64,000 nucleotides of DNA from assembly GCA_019636495.1 (NCBI GenBank), contig JAHBXL010000004.1:1-64000 (forward strand), given 5' to 3'. This document shows, piece by piece, positions 18,011 through 29,048 of the stretch. Position 1 is the first letter of the stretch. Each line of letters starts with the position of its first letter. The notes under the pieces were generated by a model, which saw nothing but the letters and a program-made list of their open reading frames with translations, was not told where the DNA came from and made no database searches. A program made the translations under genes and the position numbers. This DNA is from Phycisphaeraceae bacterium. Its GTDB lineage: Bacteria > Planctomycetota > Phycisphaerae > Phycisphaerales > UBA1924.

Positions 18011-19164
18011 TGGCGGCGAGAAGCACACGCACCATCGCGGTCGTCACCGGGACCCGCGCCGAGTTCGGCCTGCTGCGCCCGGTGATGCGAGCCATCGAAG
18101 CACACCCTGCGCTCCGCCTGCGAGTTGTTGCCGCGGGCGCGCACTTCCTCCCGCCCGTACGGACGATCCGCGAGGTCGAGCACGAGTTCGCTGTGGCCGC
18201 GAAGGTGCGCATGCAGCGAACGCGGGAAACCGACCGTGCCGCCGATGCCGCGGCGACCGGGCGCGGCATCGAAGGCTTCGCCCGCGCGTTTGCAAGGCTC
18301 AAGCCCGACTGGGTCGTGGTGCTGGGTGATCGCATCGAGGCCTTCGCCGCGGCGAGCGCGGCGAGCATCGGGGGCGTTGCGGTTGCGCACATTCACGGCG
18401 GGGACCGTGCGGAGGGCATCGCCGATGAGGCGATGCGGCACGCCATCACCAAACTCAGCCACCTGCACTGCGCGGCGACGAAGCAGTCCGCCGAGCGCAT
18501 CCGCAGGATGGGCGAAAGGGCCGAGCACGTGCATGTCACGGGTTCGCCGGCGATCGACGGCCTTGCGGCGATCGCCCCGATGGATGATCGGCGTGCCCGG
18601 GAACTCGGCGACCCGCGCGTGGTCGTGCTCCTGCACCCATCGGGGCTGCGCCCGGCCGATGAGCGGCGCATCGCCGCGATGGCCGCCGGGGTTGCCGCGG
18701 CGCACCCCACGCTGTGGCTCGCACCAAACCACGACCCGGGGCGCGAGGTCATCGAGGCAGCCCGATCCGGCTTCGGACCTCGCCGGGTTTCCGCTTGGGA
18801 GGCCCTCGGACACTTGCCCCGAGAGGAGTTTGTCGGCATGCTCAAGCGCCTGGCCGCGCGCCGCGGCCTGCTGCTGGGCAACTCATCGGCGGGCCTGATC
18901 GAGTGCGCGGCGCTGGGCGTGCGGGTCGTCAACATCGGCCCGCGACAGGATGGGCGCGAGCGCGGCCCGAATGTGATTGACATCGGGCTCGGGCAGGTCG
19001 GCTCGCTCGGCTCGGCGGTCGGTCGCGCGCTGGGGGCGTCCCGCCCGCGGCCTTCTGCGGTGTTCGGCGATGGCCGCGCCGGCGAGCGCATCGCCGCGCT
19101 GCTCGCCGATCCGCGACTCGACCCGCGTTCGGCCGCGTTGCTGCGCAAGCGGAACGTGTATTGA
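18010..19164 (+). CDS. neuC: UDP-GlcNAc 2-epimerase, hydrolysing (NeuC/LegG type)
   Basis: Hydrolyses and epimerises a UDP-N-acetyl hexosamine to free ManNAc-type sugar for NeuB. The 384-residue product starts at ATG 18010, overlapping the neuB stop. The epimerase motifs are GTRAEFGLLRPVMRAI, VVLGDRIEAFAAA, VAHIHGGDR, HVTGSPAIDGL, HPSG, and GNSSAGLIECAALGV. Its presence points to the sialic/legionaminic route rather than the pseudaminic route, which uses a PseB dehydratase not seen here. It is the last gene of the four-gene operon and converges on nhaA with a 21-nt gap. Confidence 0.9.
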   Translation: MAARSTRTIAVVTGTRAEFGLLRPVMRAIEAHPALRLRVVAAGAHFLPPVRTIREVEHEFAVAAKVRMQRTRETDRAADAAATGRGIEGFARAFARLKPDWVVVLGDRIEAFAAASAASIGGVAVAHIHGGDRAEGIADEAMRHAITKLSHLHCAATKQSAERIRRMGERAEHVHVTGSPAIDGLAAIAPMDDRRARELGDPRVVVLLHPSGLRPADERRIAAMAAGVAAAHPTLWLAPNHDPGREVIEAARSGFGPRRVSAWEALGHLPREEFVGMLKRLAARRGLLLGNSSAGLIECAALGVRVVNIGPRQDGRERGPNVIDIGLGQVGSLGSAVGRALGASRPRPSAVFGDGRAGERIAALLADPRLDPRSAALLRKRNVY

Positions 19165-19185
19165 CCCGCGCTGTGTGCGGCCGGC

Positions 19186-20598
19186 TCAGTGTTCGCCGTC
19201 GTCATCGGGGACCGGCGCGCCGGTCATGAGGATCGCCGCACCCACGATGCCCGCGATCGCCGACCCGCACAGGACCGCGGCCTTGGCCGCGTTGAGGTGC
19301 TCGGCATCGGGGTAGGCCAGCGCGGCGATGAACAGCGACATCGTGAAGCCGATGCCGCCGAGGAATCCTGCGCCGACGAGGTGCCGCCAGTTCACGCCGC
19401 GGGGCAGCGTGCCGATGCCCAGCCGCACCGCCAGGAAGGTCGCGCCGACGATGCCGATGGGCTTTCCGACCACCAGCCCGACCATGATGCCGAACCCCAT
19501 CGGCGAGAGCAACATGCCCATGAGATCGCCGGCATGGGCCGGATCGGATGACTCCTCGGCCCCGTGCCCGCCGCCGATGACCACGCCCGCGTTGGCCAGC
19601 GCGAACAACGGAACGATCAGGAACGCCGACCACGGCAGCAGTGCATACTCGATCTTCTGCAGCGGCGTCTGCACGCCGTCGCAATAGGTCTCGATCGCCT
19701 TGACGGCGCCCTGCTGCTTCGGGTTGGTGACGATGTTCGCGCCCTGCTCGCCCGAGCGCACGAAGGCCTCGAGCATCCCTCGCACGCCGGACACAAACTC
19801 GCGCCCGTCGACGCGCGTGCGTGCGGGGATGGTCGCCGCGAGCAGCACGCCCGCGATCGTCGAGTGCACGCCCGACTTGTACACCAGGAACCAGAGCACC
19901 GCGCCCCAGACGAAGTAGACGTGTGCGCGGCGCACGCCGATGAGATTGTGCGCGGCGAGAATGACGACCACGCCCGCCGCGCCCGCGAGGTAATCCATTC
20001 GCAGTTCGTCGGTATAGAAGATGGCGATGACCAGCAGCGCGCCCAGGTCGTCGATGATCGCCAGCGACGCGAGGAAGACGCGCAGACCGAACGGCACGCG
20101 CCGGCCCATGACGGCCAGCGCGCCAAGCGCGAAGGCGATGTCGGTCGCCATCGGCACGCCCCAGCCGCGGAGTTCGGGCTTGCCCAGCGTGAACAGGGCG
20201 AACAGACCGGCAGGAATCGCCATGCCGCCGATCGCCGCGATGATCGGCACCGCCGCCCGCCGCGGCGAGGCCAGTTCGCCCACCACCAACTCGCGCTTGA
20301 TTTCGAGCCCCACGACCAGGAAGAACACCGCCATCAGCAGGTCGTTGATCCAGTGCCCGACCGACCAGGCGATCTCCCACTTCGAGAGTTTGATCGTGAG
20401 TTTCGTCTCGTGCCACAGGTAGTGGTAGAAGTCGCCCCACGCCGAGTTGGCCCACAGCAGCGCCAGGCCCGACATCACCAGCAGCAGGATGCCGCCCGCC
20501 GCCTCGAATCGCAGGAACCGGCGCAGGGGTCGGAGCAGCACGTCGACCGGTTGCTGGGTGCCGAGTTCCTCGGGTCGGACAAGGGGGCCGTGTGCCAT
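19186..20598 (-). CDS. nhaA: Na+/H+ antiporter NhaA
   Basis: Inner-membrane sodium/proton exchanger for pH and salt homeostasis. The 470-residue product has the NhaA N-terminus FLRFEAAGGILLLVMSGLALLWANS, then MAVFFLVVGLEIKREL, PMATDIAFALGALAVMG and SLAIIDDLGALLVIAIFY, which holds the paired aspartates of the ion site. About twelve hydrophobic segments can be counted. It is longer than the ~390-residue enterobacterial protein because of a hydrophilic loop with VDGREFVSGVRGMLEAF and extra residues in the later loops. It appears monocistronic. Confidence 0.95.
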   Translation of the reverse strand: MAHGPLVRPEELGTQQPVDVLLRPLRRFLRFEAAGGILLLVMSGLALLWANSAWGDFYHYLWHETKLTIKLSKWEIAWSVGHWINDLLMAVFFLVVGLEIKRELVVGELASPRRAAVPIIAAIGGMAIPAGLFALFTLGKPELRGWGVPMATDIAFALGALAVMGRRVPFGLRVFLASLAIIDDLGALLVIAIFYTDELRMDYLAGAAGVVVILAAHNLIGVRRAHVYFVWGAVLWFLVYKSGVHSTIAGVLLAATIPARTRVDGREFVSGVRGMLEAFVRSGEQGANIVTNPKQQGAVKAIETYCDGVQTPLQKIEYALLPWSAFLIVPLFALANAGVVIGGGHGAEESSDPAHAGDLMGMLLSPMGFGIMVGLVVGKPIGIVGATFLAVRLGIGTLPRGVNWRHLVGAGFLGGIGFTMSLFIAALAYPDAEHLNAAKAAVLCGSAIAGIVGAAILMTGAPVPDDDGEH

Positions 20599-20626
20599 GG
20601 TGATCCGCGTGGGTGACCGATGAAGA

Positions 20627-20655
20627 ACCCCGCGACGGGCAGTCCGCCGCGGGGT
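20627..20655. terminator. Candidate terminator hairpin between nhaA and clpB
   Basis: ACCCCGCG (20627-20634) is inverted at 20648-20655 (CGCGGGGT), 41 nt past the clpB stop on the minus strand, with a short TTCTTC tract beyond it. The loop is 13 nt, so the call is moderate. Confidence 0.4.
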
Positions 20656-20696
20656 CGATCATATTCACCGTTCCGGCGCGCCGGCTCGCCGAGCGC

Positions 20697-23402
<2,706 letters not shown>

Positions 23403-23571
23403 GGGTGATTCCTCCCCGTGGGACGGTTTTCAGCGGTCAGCGGTTCATATGCAACCCGCGCGCCAGATTTGGGGATGTGATGGCGGTGGGAGGAGTCCCC
23501 CCGCCGGCCCCCCTCTTGGCAGGCAACGCGATTCCGGGACGCTGCTACAGCAAAGGAGTTCTTCGAGGGGG

Positions 23572-23593
23572 TGCGGGGGAAACCTCCCCCGCA
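23572..23593 (-). terminator. Hairpin after the membrane protein gene
   Basis: TGCGGGGGA and TCCCCCGCA form a perfect 9-bp stem with a 4-nt loop, 11 nt beyond the stop at 23605. No U-tract follows, so it may be a terminator or only an mRNA 3-prime stem. Confidence 0.4.
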
Positions 23594-23604
23594 TGGGTGT
23601 GGGC

Positions 23605-24675
23605 TCAGGCTGCCGGATTGGCAGGGGCGGCTCGTTGTGCGCGGCGTTTATGGGCCTTCGCCCGTGCGGCCCGTTTCGCGGCCAGACAGGCGAGCCACTT
23701 TCCAGCATGCACCTGCGTCACGGCGAGAGCGGGCAACCCGAACCCGATGATGGCGTACAACGTCAGCGGGTGCTGCGGCAGCGGCCCGAGTCCCTGCGCA
23801 TTGATCCACCATGCGACCGCCGCGCAGAACACGGCCCCGGCCTGGAACCACCAGAACAACCGCCACAGTGTCGCCTTCATCGTCAACTCGCGCGAGCCAT
23901 GGTCGTGCTGCGCGAAATCCTCGAACACAAACCTCGACAGCCGCGGCGTGCATCGGACGGTTCGCTCGTCTCGCGTCCTGATCTTCCAGGAAAGGAACGA
24001 GCAGCGCACGTGGCGGACATCGCGCCAGTCGATGCGGGTGCGCACCCCATCTGGTCCGGTGAACTCGATGAAGTCGGGCGTCACGCGCAGTTCCCGTCCC
24101 GAGAACCACGCCGCACGCACGATGCTCCACGCCAGCACGCCGAACAGCACGACCGGCAGCACCAGCATGGTCACGCCGACCAGCGCGCTCAAGACCGCGA
24201 GCCCCCGCGGCAAGTGCTGCAGGCCCTGCCACAGAGGCGGCGCGAGGAGCACGCCGTAGGCTGTTCCGAACACAGCCAACGCCGCGGCGAGAACGCCGGC
24301 CACGATGCGGCCGGCGCGAGTGAACATCTCGGCCTCGCGGATATCAAAGTCGCGCTCGCGCAGCGCCCGTCGGCGAGCGCGCTTCACCATCACCCCGACC
24401 ATGTGCCCCTCGTGCAAGGATGCGACCGGCCAATGACGGGCTGCGCTGGCGCTGAGAGCCCGAATCGATGAGAGTTCCCGACCGTCGGCGTCAATCAACC
24501 GCACGTGCGACACCGCCCCGTGCTGCCCCATCGTCTGCACCGCCAGCCACGGCACCACCACGCCCCACAACTCGGGCGCGCTCTTCGGATGCTCGAGGAT
24601 CTTCACCCCACGCAGCGTGATCGCCAGCCGCGGCGAGCGGGCATCGACGTTCGTGCTGTCGCGCCCCCGAGTCAT
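23605..24675 (-). CDS. Four-helix membrane protein with PH-like central region, unknown function
   Basis: A 356-residue product. Two pairs of hydrophobic helices are visible (LAAALAVFGTAYGVLLA and VTMLVLPVVLFGVLAWSI; then WWFQAGAVFCAAVAWWI and YAIIGFGLPALAV). Between them lies a soluble stretch with RELRVTPDFIEFTGPDG and IDWRDVRHVRC, resembling bacterial PH-like domains of membrane proteins, though this is weak. The N-terminal 90 residues are soluble and the C-terminus is very basic (AAKRAARAKAHKRRAQR). The YjfB-like gene ends 27 nt upstream, so the two may share a transcript. Confidence 0.65.
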   Translation of the reverse strand: MTRGRDSTNVDARSPRLAITLRGVKILEHPKSAPELWGVVVPWLAVQTMGQHGAVSHVRLIDADGRELSSIRALSASAARHWPVASLHEGHMVGVMVKRARRRALRERDFDIREAEMFTRAGRIVAGVLAAALAVFGTAYGVLLAPPLWQGLQHLPRGLAVLSALVGVTMLVLPVVLFGVLAWSIVRAAWFSGRELRVTPDFIEFTGPDGVRTRIDWRDVRHVRCSFLSWKIRTRDERTVRCTPRLSRFVFEDFAQHDHGSRELTMKATLWRLFWWFQAGAVFCAAVAWWINAQGLGPLPQHPLTLYAIIGFGLPALAVTQVHAGKWLACLAAKRAARAKAHKRRAQRAAPANPAA

Positions 24676-24702
24676 GCCGGAATATTAGATGGAACGAGGG
24701 GA

Positions 24703-24939
24703 TCAGGCGGTCACATCCAACCGGCCGTTGCCATCGGTGAACCGTGACAGTTCCTCGACCGCGGCGACACCGGCATCGCTCCGACCGACAGCCTGCGATT
24801 GCACCTTCGCCGCACCCGCAAGCAACGCGAGGGCTGCGCCGCCCTCCTGCCGCATCGCATCCATCGCCTTCGCGGCAACGGCGTAGGAGATCTGCGACTG
24901 GTACGACGCTTGGGTGATGGCGGAGAACGCGGCTTCCAT
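24703..24939 (-). CDS. Putative motility protein, YjfB-like
   Basis: A 78-residue product beginning MEAAFSAITQASYQSQISYAVAAKAMDAM, then an Ala-rich stretch. The pattern (short, helical, S-Q-A-S...Q..V/I-S..V..K..D) resembles the YjfB putative motility family found beside flagellar genes. The match is by eye and moderate. It agrees with other motility hints in the window (Maf-type protein, PilZ, HDOD). Its start has only a weak ribosome-binding site. Confidence 0.6.
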   Translation of the reverse strand: MEAAFSAITQASYQSQISYAVAAKAMDAMRQEGGAALALLAGAAKVQSQAVGRSDAGVAAVEELSRFTDGNGRLDVTA

Positions 24940-25004
24940 GCACCGCTCATCGACAGGGTGCCGACCTGCCCTTCGGCCCGTTCCTCGAAACGGACGTCGG
25001 CCAT

Positions 25005-25038
25005 GCCGGGACCTCCCCCGATCGGGCGAGGTCCCGGC
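25005..25038 (-). terminator. Strong hairpin downstream of the thioredoxin-fold gene
   Basis: GCCGGGACCTC (25005-25015) pairs perfectly with GAGGTCCCGGC (25028-25038). It lies 30 nt past the stop at 25069 and its loop is itself a CCCCGATCGGG half-palindrome. No U-tract is present. Confidence 0.5.
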
Positions 25039-25068
25039 GTGGCATTGGCCCGGGCGAACTGCGGACGA

Positions 25069-25308
25069 TCACTTCTTGAGGTCCGCCAGCGCCGCCCCGA
25101 AGTTGATGTGAAACGGCTTGCCCTCGATCACCAGCGCGGGGACGCTCTTGACGCCGGCCCGCTCGGCCTCGCCGATCCGTTCCTTGTCCTGACCCAGGTG
25201 CACAACGTGCACGTCATACTTCGACGTGTCGAGCGCGCTGGCGACCACCTGCTCCGCCGCGATGCACACCGGGCAGCCCGCGTGATAGAACGTTGCCTTG
25301 ACCTTCAT
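25069..25308 (-). CDS. Small glutaredoxin/thioredoxin-fold protein
   Basis: A 79-residue product with AAGGAGA 6 nt before the ATG at 25308. KATFYHAGCPVCIAAEQVV holds a C-P-V-C redox site after the first strand. The cis-proline loop is visible as SVPALVIEGKPFHIN. The length matches single-domain glutaredoxin-like proteins. A disulfide or mixed-disulfide reductase role is likely; the partner is unknown. It is transcribed divergently from an HxlR-type regulator remnant, a common pairing for thiol-stress genes, so that regulator may have controlled it. Confidence 0.8.
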   Translation of the reverse strand: MKVKATFYHAGCPVCIAAEQVVASALDTSKYDVHVVHLGQDKERIGEAERAGVKSVPALVIEGKPFHINFGAALADLKK

Positions 25309-25516
25309 GTGCGTCTCCTTGTGATGCGTCGGCGCGGAATGCGACCGAGCACCACATGCTCCCGCGCCCAGGCCGCGGGACAACCACGCACCGGCCGGTG
25401 GGGCATGCACTTTTTGGTAGAACATGACACCGGATGGATCGTGGGACCCTGACCCATCGTGCCGATCGGCGCGCAGCGCGGTCTCGCGGCTGCGCCGGGT
25501 CGCTACAGTTCCCGCA

Positions 25517-26000
25517 ATGGCCGTTGCACGCGGAGAACCCTCTGCGACTCCGCCCGGCGGTGCGCCGCCGGATGTCGGCGCCATGGTCGAATCGATCGTC
25601 GGGTGCAAATGGTCGCTGCACGTGCTGGCGGAGATCCGGCGCGGCATAAGCCGTCCCGGCGCGCTGGTCCGCACCGCACCGGGGCTGACGGCGAAAGTGC
25701 TGAACGAGCTTCACGAAGATGCTGCGGTTCGGCATTCTCGACAAGCGCGTCTACCCGCAGATCCCGCCGCGGGTCGAGTATGTCTTCACGCCCTTCGGCG
25801 AGCGGTTCCTGGAGATTCTCGATGGAATCGAACGACTGAAGAACGACGCCGCGGCCGGGCGCATCGCTGCTGCGCGCCCGGCCGCCCGCCATGCAACGGA
25901 CAACCAGCCCGTGAGCGCATTCAGGCCGCGCGTCGGCGACGCGCCAGGGCGAACGCGCCCCCCGCCAGCATCACCGCCGCGCCCGGGGCGGGAACGCTGA
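25517..26000 (+). pseudogene. HxlR-family transcriptional regulator, frameshifted
   Basis: The first frame from ATG 25517 encodes an HxlR winged-helix start (VESIVGCKWSLHVLAEIRRG, PGLTAKVLNE). Family homology then stops and resumes in another frame with KMLRFGILDKRVYPQIPPRVEY and FTPFGERFLEILDGIERL, ending at 26000. The switch is near 25708-25716 and fits a small indel (2-nt loss or 1-nt gain). Either the gene is inactivated or there is a sequencing error. The 3-prime end overlaps the convergent PEP-CTERM gene by 80 nt. It sits divergently from the thioredoxin-fold gene that it may have regulated. Confidence 0.7.
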
Positions 26001-26661
26001 TGATCGGCACAACATACGACGGCTCCGAGAGCGACGTTCCGTACTGCACCCAGACGTTGCCGATGGCGCCCAGTTCAAAGTCCTCCGGCAGGCCCGAGAG
26101 CGTGAACACCACGCCCGACTGGATCAGCGGGAACTGTCCCGTCACGGGCGTGTTGCCGGTGAGCGGGTTGTCGCCCGCCGAGAGCAGCCCGTAATCAAGA
26201 CCCTGCGGCCCGTTCTGCCCGAACAGGTTCGCGCCGGGGAACGCGTCGTGCGGTCCGAACAGCCCCAGCCCCGCGGCCGAGATACCGTAAGTCGCGCCGC
26301 CGGGCGCGCCCGACAGGCCCGCGCGGAAGGCCCACTCGCCCCCCACTCCGCCGCCCATCTCCGAATCGCCCCAGCGGACCATCGAGCCTTCTGAAAGCGC
26401 CGCGCTCTGCGCGACCAGGGGCACCGTCGGGCCGCTGATGTTGAAGAAGACACCGGTCAGGACATCCTCGGGCGAGAGCACGTCCGCGCTCGAACTGTTC
26501 AACAGCGTCACCATCAAGTCCGAGCCGCTCCGCTGGAAGATCACCGTTGCATCCAGCGACGATGCGCCGCCGCGGGCCGTGACATCCGCCGAGGCATTCG
26601 CCGCGGCTCCGGCGACAGCGATCAACAAAGCAGCGCCAAACATCCGTGCAGACTTGTTCAT
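25921..26661 (-). CDS. Exported PEP-CTERM-type protein
   Basis: A 246-residue product starting MNKSARMFGAALLIAVAGAAANASAD, a clear signal peptide. The body is beta-rich (ATVIFQRSGSDLMVTLLNSS, GVFFNISGPTVPL) with no enzymatic motif. The end is VPAPGAAVMLAGGAFALARRRRAA, i.e. a P-x-P motif, a hydrophobic helix and an arginine cluster, the tripartite PEP-CTERM-like sorting signal handled by exosortases. No exosortase gene is in the window. The upstream neighbour on the same strand is the pilin-rhomboid fusion. The function of the mature protein is unknown. Confidence 0.8.
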   Translation of the reverse strand: MNKSARMFGAALLIAVAGAAANASADVTARGGASSLDATVIFQRSGSDLMVTLLNSSSADVLSPEDVLTGVFFNISGPTVPLVAQSAALSEGSMVRWGDSEMGGGVGGEWAFRAGLSGAPGGATYGISAAGLGLFGPHDAFPGANLFGQNGPQGLDYGLLSAGDNPLTGNTPVTGQFPLIQSGVVFTLSGLPEDFELGAIGNVWVQYGTSLSEPSYVVPIISVPAPGAAVMLAGGAFALARRRRAA

Positions 26662-26841
26662 TATCGACTCCTGTATGCGAACTGTGGGTGCACAACCCGC
26701 CGGCATCGCCGACTCTGGCGACGATCCGGACGGACACTCAGATTTCGCATTCGCCGCGTTGGGGGGCCACAGAATCGAGTCGCGGTTCGCGGTTCTCGGA
26801 CGCGCCAGACCAGCGCGACCACGCAGTTTGCCGACGGGGCC

Positions 26842-27969
26842 TCATCCCGCGCATTCGGCCGGCGCACTCGCCCCGCGGGGCGCCGCACGCGCCGCCAGGC
26901 CCAGCACGATGCCAAGCGCCGCCGCGCTGGCGTGCACGAGGGGAACCGCTCGCACATCCGCCGGTCCGCCGAACCCGCCGCCCGCCACGCCCAGCACGCC
27001 GCGCCAGGCCGAGTGGCCGCGCAGCAACTCGTCGGCCAGCGCGAGGGCCAGCACCAGCGCCACGACCCACGCCCCGAATCCGCGGAGCAGCCCCGAGCAC
27101 GCCCCGGCAAGGGCCGAGGCGTACACCACCGCGCTCAGGCCCAAGAGATGCGCGTGATCCGGGTAGAGTGCGCTGTGCGCCAGGTGCGATGCGCCCGCGC
27201 CGCACGCGGCCCACAACCCCCAGCGCAGCGAACCCGCCCGCGCCTCGAACAACAGGCCCGCAGCCATCCACGCCACAACATCGCCGACGAGGTGCGCGCC
27301 ATCGGCGTGCACAAGGACCTGCACCGGTCCGAGCCACAGTTCTGGATGATCGCGCAACAGGGCCGTCGCCACGACCGCGCACACCGCGATGGACATCGTC
27401 ACCGGCGCGCAGCGCACATCGGGCCCCCGTTCGTGCCGCGCTTCGGGCGGAAGCCCCACGGGGCCAGCAGCGCCAGTGCGACCAGCGGGTGAATCGCCGC
27501 GGCCCCTGCCGCTCGGCGTTGCCGCGTTGCCCGTCCCGTCGCCGCTCGCCGCGCCGCCTGCGCCGCCCGCGCCGCCTGCGCAAGCTGCCCGTGCGCCGCC
27601 TGCGCCCGCCGCGGCAAGCCTGATGCGTGCCGGCGAAGATACGGTCTCGGGAATGAACTGGTATCGGTTGCCGCGCTGGTCGACGAACTCGCCGTTGTTG
27701 ATGACAATGCCGAACGGGAGCGCATCAAACTCGAGCGCGGGCGCGACGTGCGCGGGCAGCGTGACCCACGCGCTCGCGGCCGCATCGACCATGCGGTTCG
27801 CCAGGTACTTCTGATTCAAGGCCTCGTTGATCCCCGCCAGCGAGCCGGTGTCGGCAGCATGCTTGGCGTGGTCGGAGTAGTCGTAGTAGCGCACGATCGC
27901 CGCGCCCGAAAGAATCGCGAGCACCACGATCACCACGATCAACTCGACAAGCGTGAACGCTCTGCGCAT
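26842..27969 (-). CDS. Type IV pilin-like N-terminus fused in-frame to a rhomboid-like membrane protease
   Basis: A 375-residue product. The ATG at 27969 has GGAG 8 nt upstream and begins MRRAFTLVELIVVIVVLAIL, a class III prepilin signal with Ala instead of Gly at -1. A pilin-like head follows (to ~residue 110), then a ~50-residue Gly/Ala-rich linker. From about residue 165, hydrophobic helices carry HLVGDVVAWMAAGLLFEAR, HLLGLSAVVYAS with a rhomboid-type G-x-S, and a late VHASAAALGIVLGL with a candidate catalytic histidine, resembling rhombosortase-like proteins. The fusion may be genuine or the product of a lost stop between two genes, since the linker is low-complexity and other frames are also open there. 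Confidence 0.6.
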   Translation of the reverse strand: MRRAFTLVELIVVIVVLAILSGAAIVRYYDYSDHAKHAADTGSLAGINEALNQKYLANRMVDAAASAWVTLPAHVAPALEFDALPFGIVINNGEFVDQRGNRYQFIPETVSSPARIRLAAAGAGGARAACAGGAGGAGGAASGDGTGNAATPSGRGRGDSPAGRTGAAGPVGLPPEARHERGPDVRCAPVTMSIAVCAVVATALLRDHPELWLGPVQVLVHADGAHLVGDVVAWMAAGLLFEARAGSLRWGLWAACGAGASHLAHSALYPDHAHLLGLSAVVYASALAGACSGLLRGFGAWVVALVLALALADELLRGHSAWRGVLGVAGGGFGGPADVRAVPLVHASAAALGIVLGLAARAAPRGASAPAECAG

Positions 27970-28082
27970 GCATGTCACTCCGCGCGCGGGGCCGACTCAT
28001 CCAGATCGGCCCGCCGAACAGAGCCCTTGATGCGCGATGCGGAGTTGCTGCCGGATGCGCGGCCTGTGCCCAAGGTGCAGTG

Positions 28083-28103
28083 GACCGCCCCACTTGGGCG
28101 GTC
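28083..28103 (-). terminator. Hairpin downstream of mqnA
   Basis: GACCGCCC and GGGCGGTC form a perfect 8-bp stem with a 5-nt loop, 22 nt after the mqnA stop. No U-tract is visible. Confidence 0.4.
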
Positions 28104-28125
28104 GGGCCTCACAGAACTCGCCTGT

Positions 28126-28941
28126 TCACACGGCCCAATCGAGCGCACCGCCCTCGCACACGCCCAGCGCAGCGCACTCCTCGACAAATCGCACAATCGC
28201 CTCGCGTTCGGGCTCGCCGACTTCGAACCGAAGTTTGTTGCCGAGGTAATCCGCCGCGTCGGATGCGTCCCAGCCGCGCTCGGCCGCGCGAGCGCCCACC
28301 AGCCAGTCCATCCGAGTCGCGTTGTGCCGACGAGTCCGATCGAGCACGCTCGCGGCGGTCCGCACAGGGATTGAACCCTCCTCTCCAGCGCGGCACATCC
28401 ACACCGCATACACAAACGGCAACCCCGTCAGTTCCTTCCACGCCTCGCCCAGGTCGAGCGTGTGCGGATACGCCGCGGCATCGGGCGGATCGGTCTCCAC
28501 CTTGTCGCCGATCAGCAGCAGCGCATCGGGCTGTGTGCTCTCGCCGGGCGCCACGTGCTCGCGCGCATCGTAATCAACGATCCGCGGCGACACGCCGAAC
28601 CGCCGCGACATGATCACCCGCAGCAGCGCGACCGAGGTGTGGCTGTCGGTGTCGGCGCCGATGAGCCGCGCCTGCTCCAGCGGCACGCGGGAGAACACCC
28701 GCACCGTCATCGTCGGGCCATCGCATCCGATCATCCCCGCCGGCAGCAGCGCCACCCGCCCGCGGTTCTTCGCGGCGTCAATCACCGAGGCCAGCGCGAC
28801 ATCCACTTCGCTCATCAGCAGCATGTCGATGAGTTTCGCGGGCACCGCGGAGGTAACCACCGCATCGCGCCACGATGCCAGCCCCTCGATGAGCGGGAGG
28901 GTGTTGAGGTACTTCACACAGCCGATGCGGACGGTGTCCAT
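28126..28941 (-). CDS. mqnA: Chorismate dehydratase, futalosine menaquinone pathway
   Basis: Converts chorismate to 3-(1-carboxyvinyl)oxybenzoate, the first step of the futalosine route to menaquinone. The 271-residue product begins MDTVRIGCVKYLNTLPLIEGL, the family N-terminus, with PAKLIDMLLMSEVDVALASVI, S-H-T-S-V-A-L-L and DALLLIGDKVE, all characteristic of MqnA/MqnD periplasmic-binding-like folds; DLGEAWKELTGLPFVYAVW confirms MqnA. The ATG at 28941 is preferred over longer in-frame options. No other mqn gene is in the window. Confidence 0.92.
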   Translation of the reverse strand: MDTVRIGCVKYLNTLPLIEGLASWRDAVVTSAVPAKLIDMLLMSEVDVALASVIDAAKNRGRVALLPAGMIGCDGPTMTVRVFSRVPLEQARLIGADTDSHTSVALLRVIMSRRFGVSPRIVDYDAREHVAPGESTQPDALLLIGDKVETDPPDAAAYPHTLDLGEAWKELTGLPFVYAVWMCRAGEEGSIPVRTAASVLDRTRRHNATRMDWLVGARAAERGWDASDAADYLGNKLRFEVGEPEREAIVRFVEECAALGVCEGGALDWAV

Positions 28942-29048
28942 GGCTGAACGGTACGCGTGGGGCGCGCCAAGGATCGGTAAGCCCGGTTGCCGACCGGCCG
29001 CATCTGCGCCATGGGCGTTCTCGTCTTCTCGTCGGAGTCGTGCCACGC

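Noticed and set aside
23403..23570. CIRCE-type heat-shock operator upstream of clpB
   Set aside because: No GAGTGCT-type inverted repeat with a 9-nt spacer is present.
24711..25004. A 97-residue minus-strand frame overlapping the YjfB-like gene
   Set aside because: It is out of frame with the YjfB-like protein, turns Arg/Pro-rich, and begins inside the terminator hairpin region.
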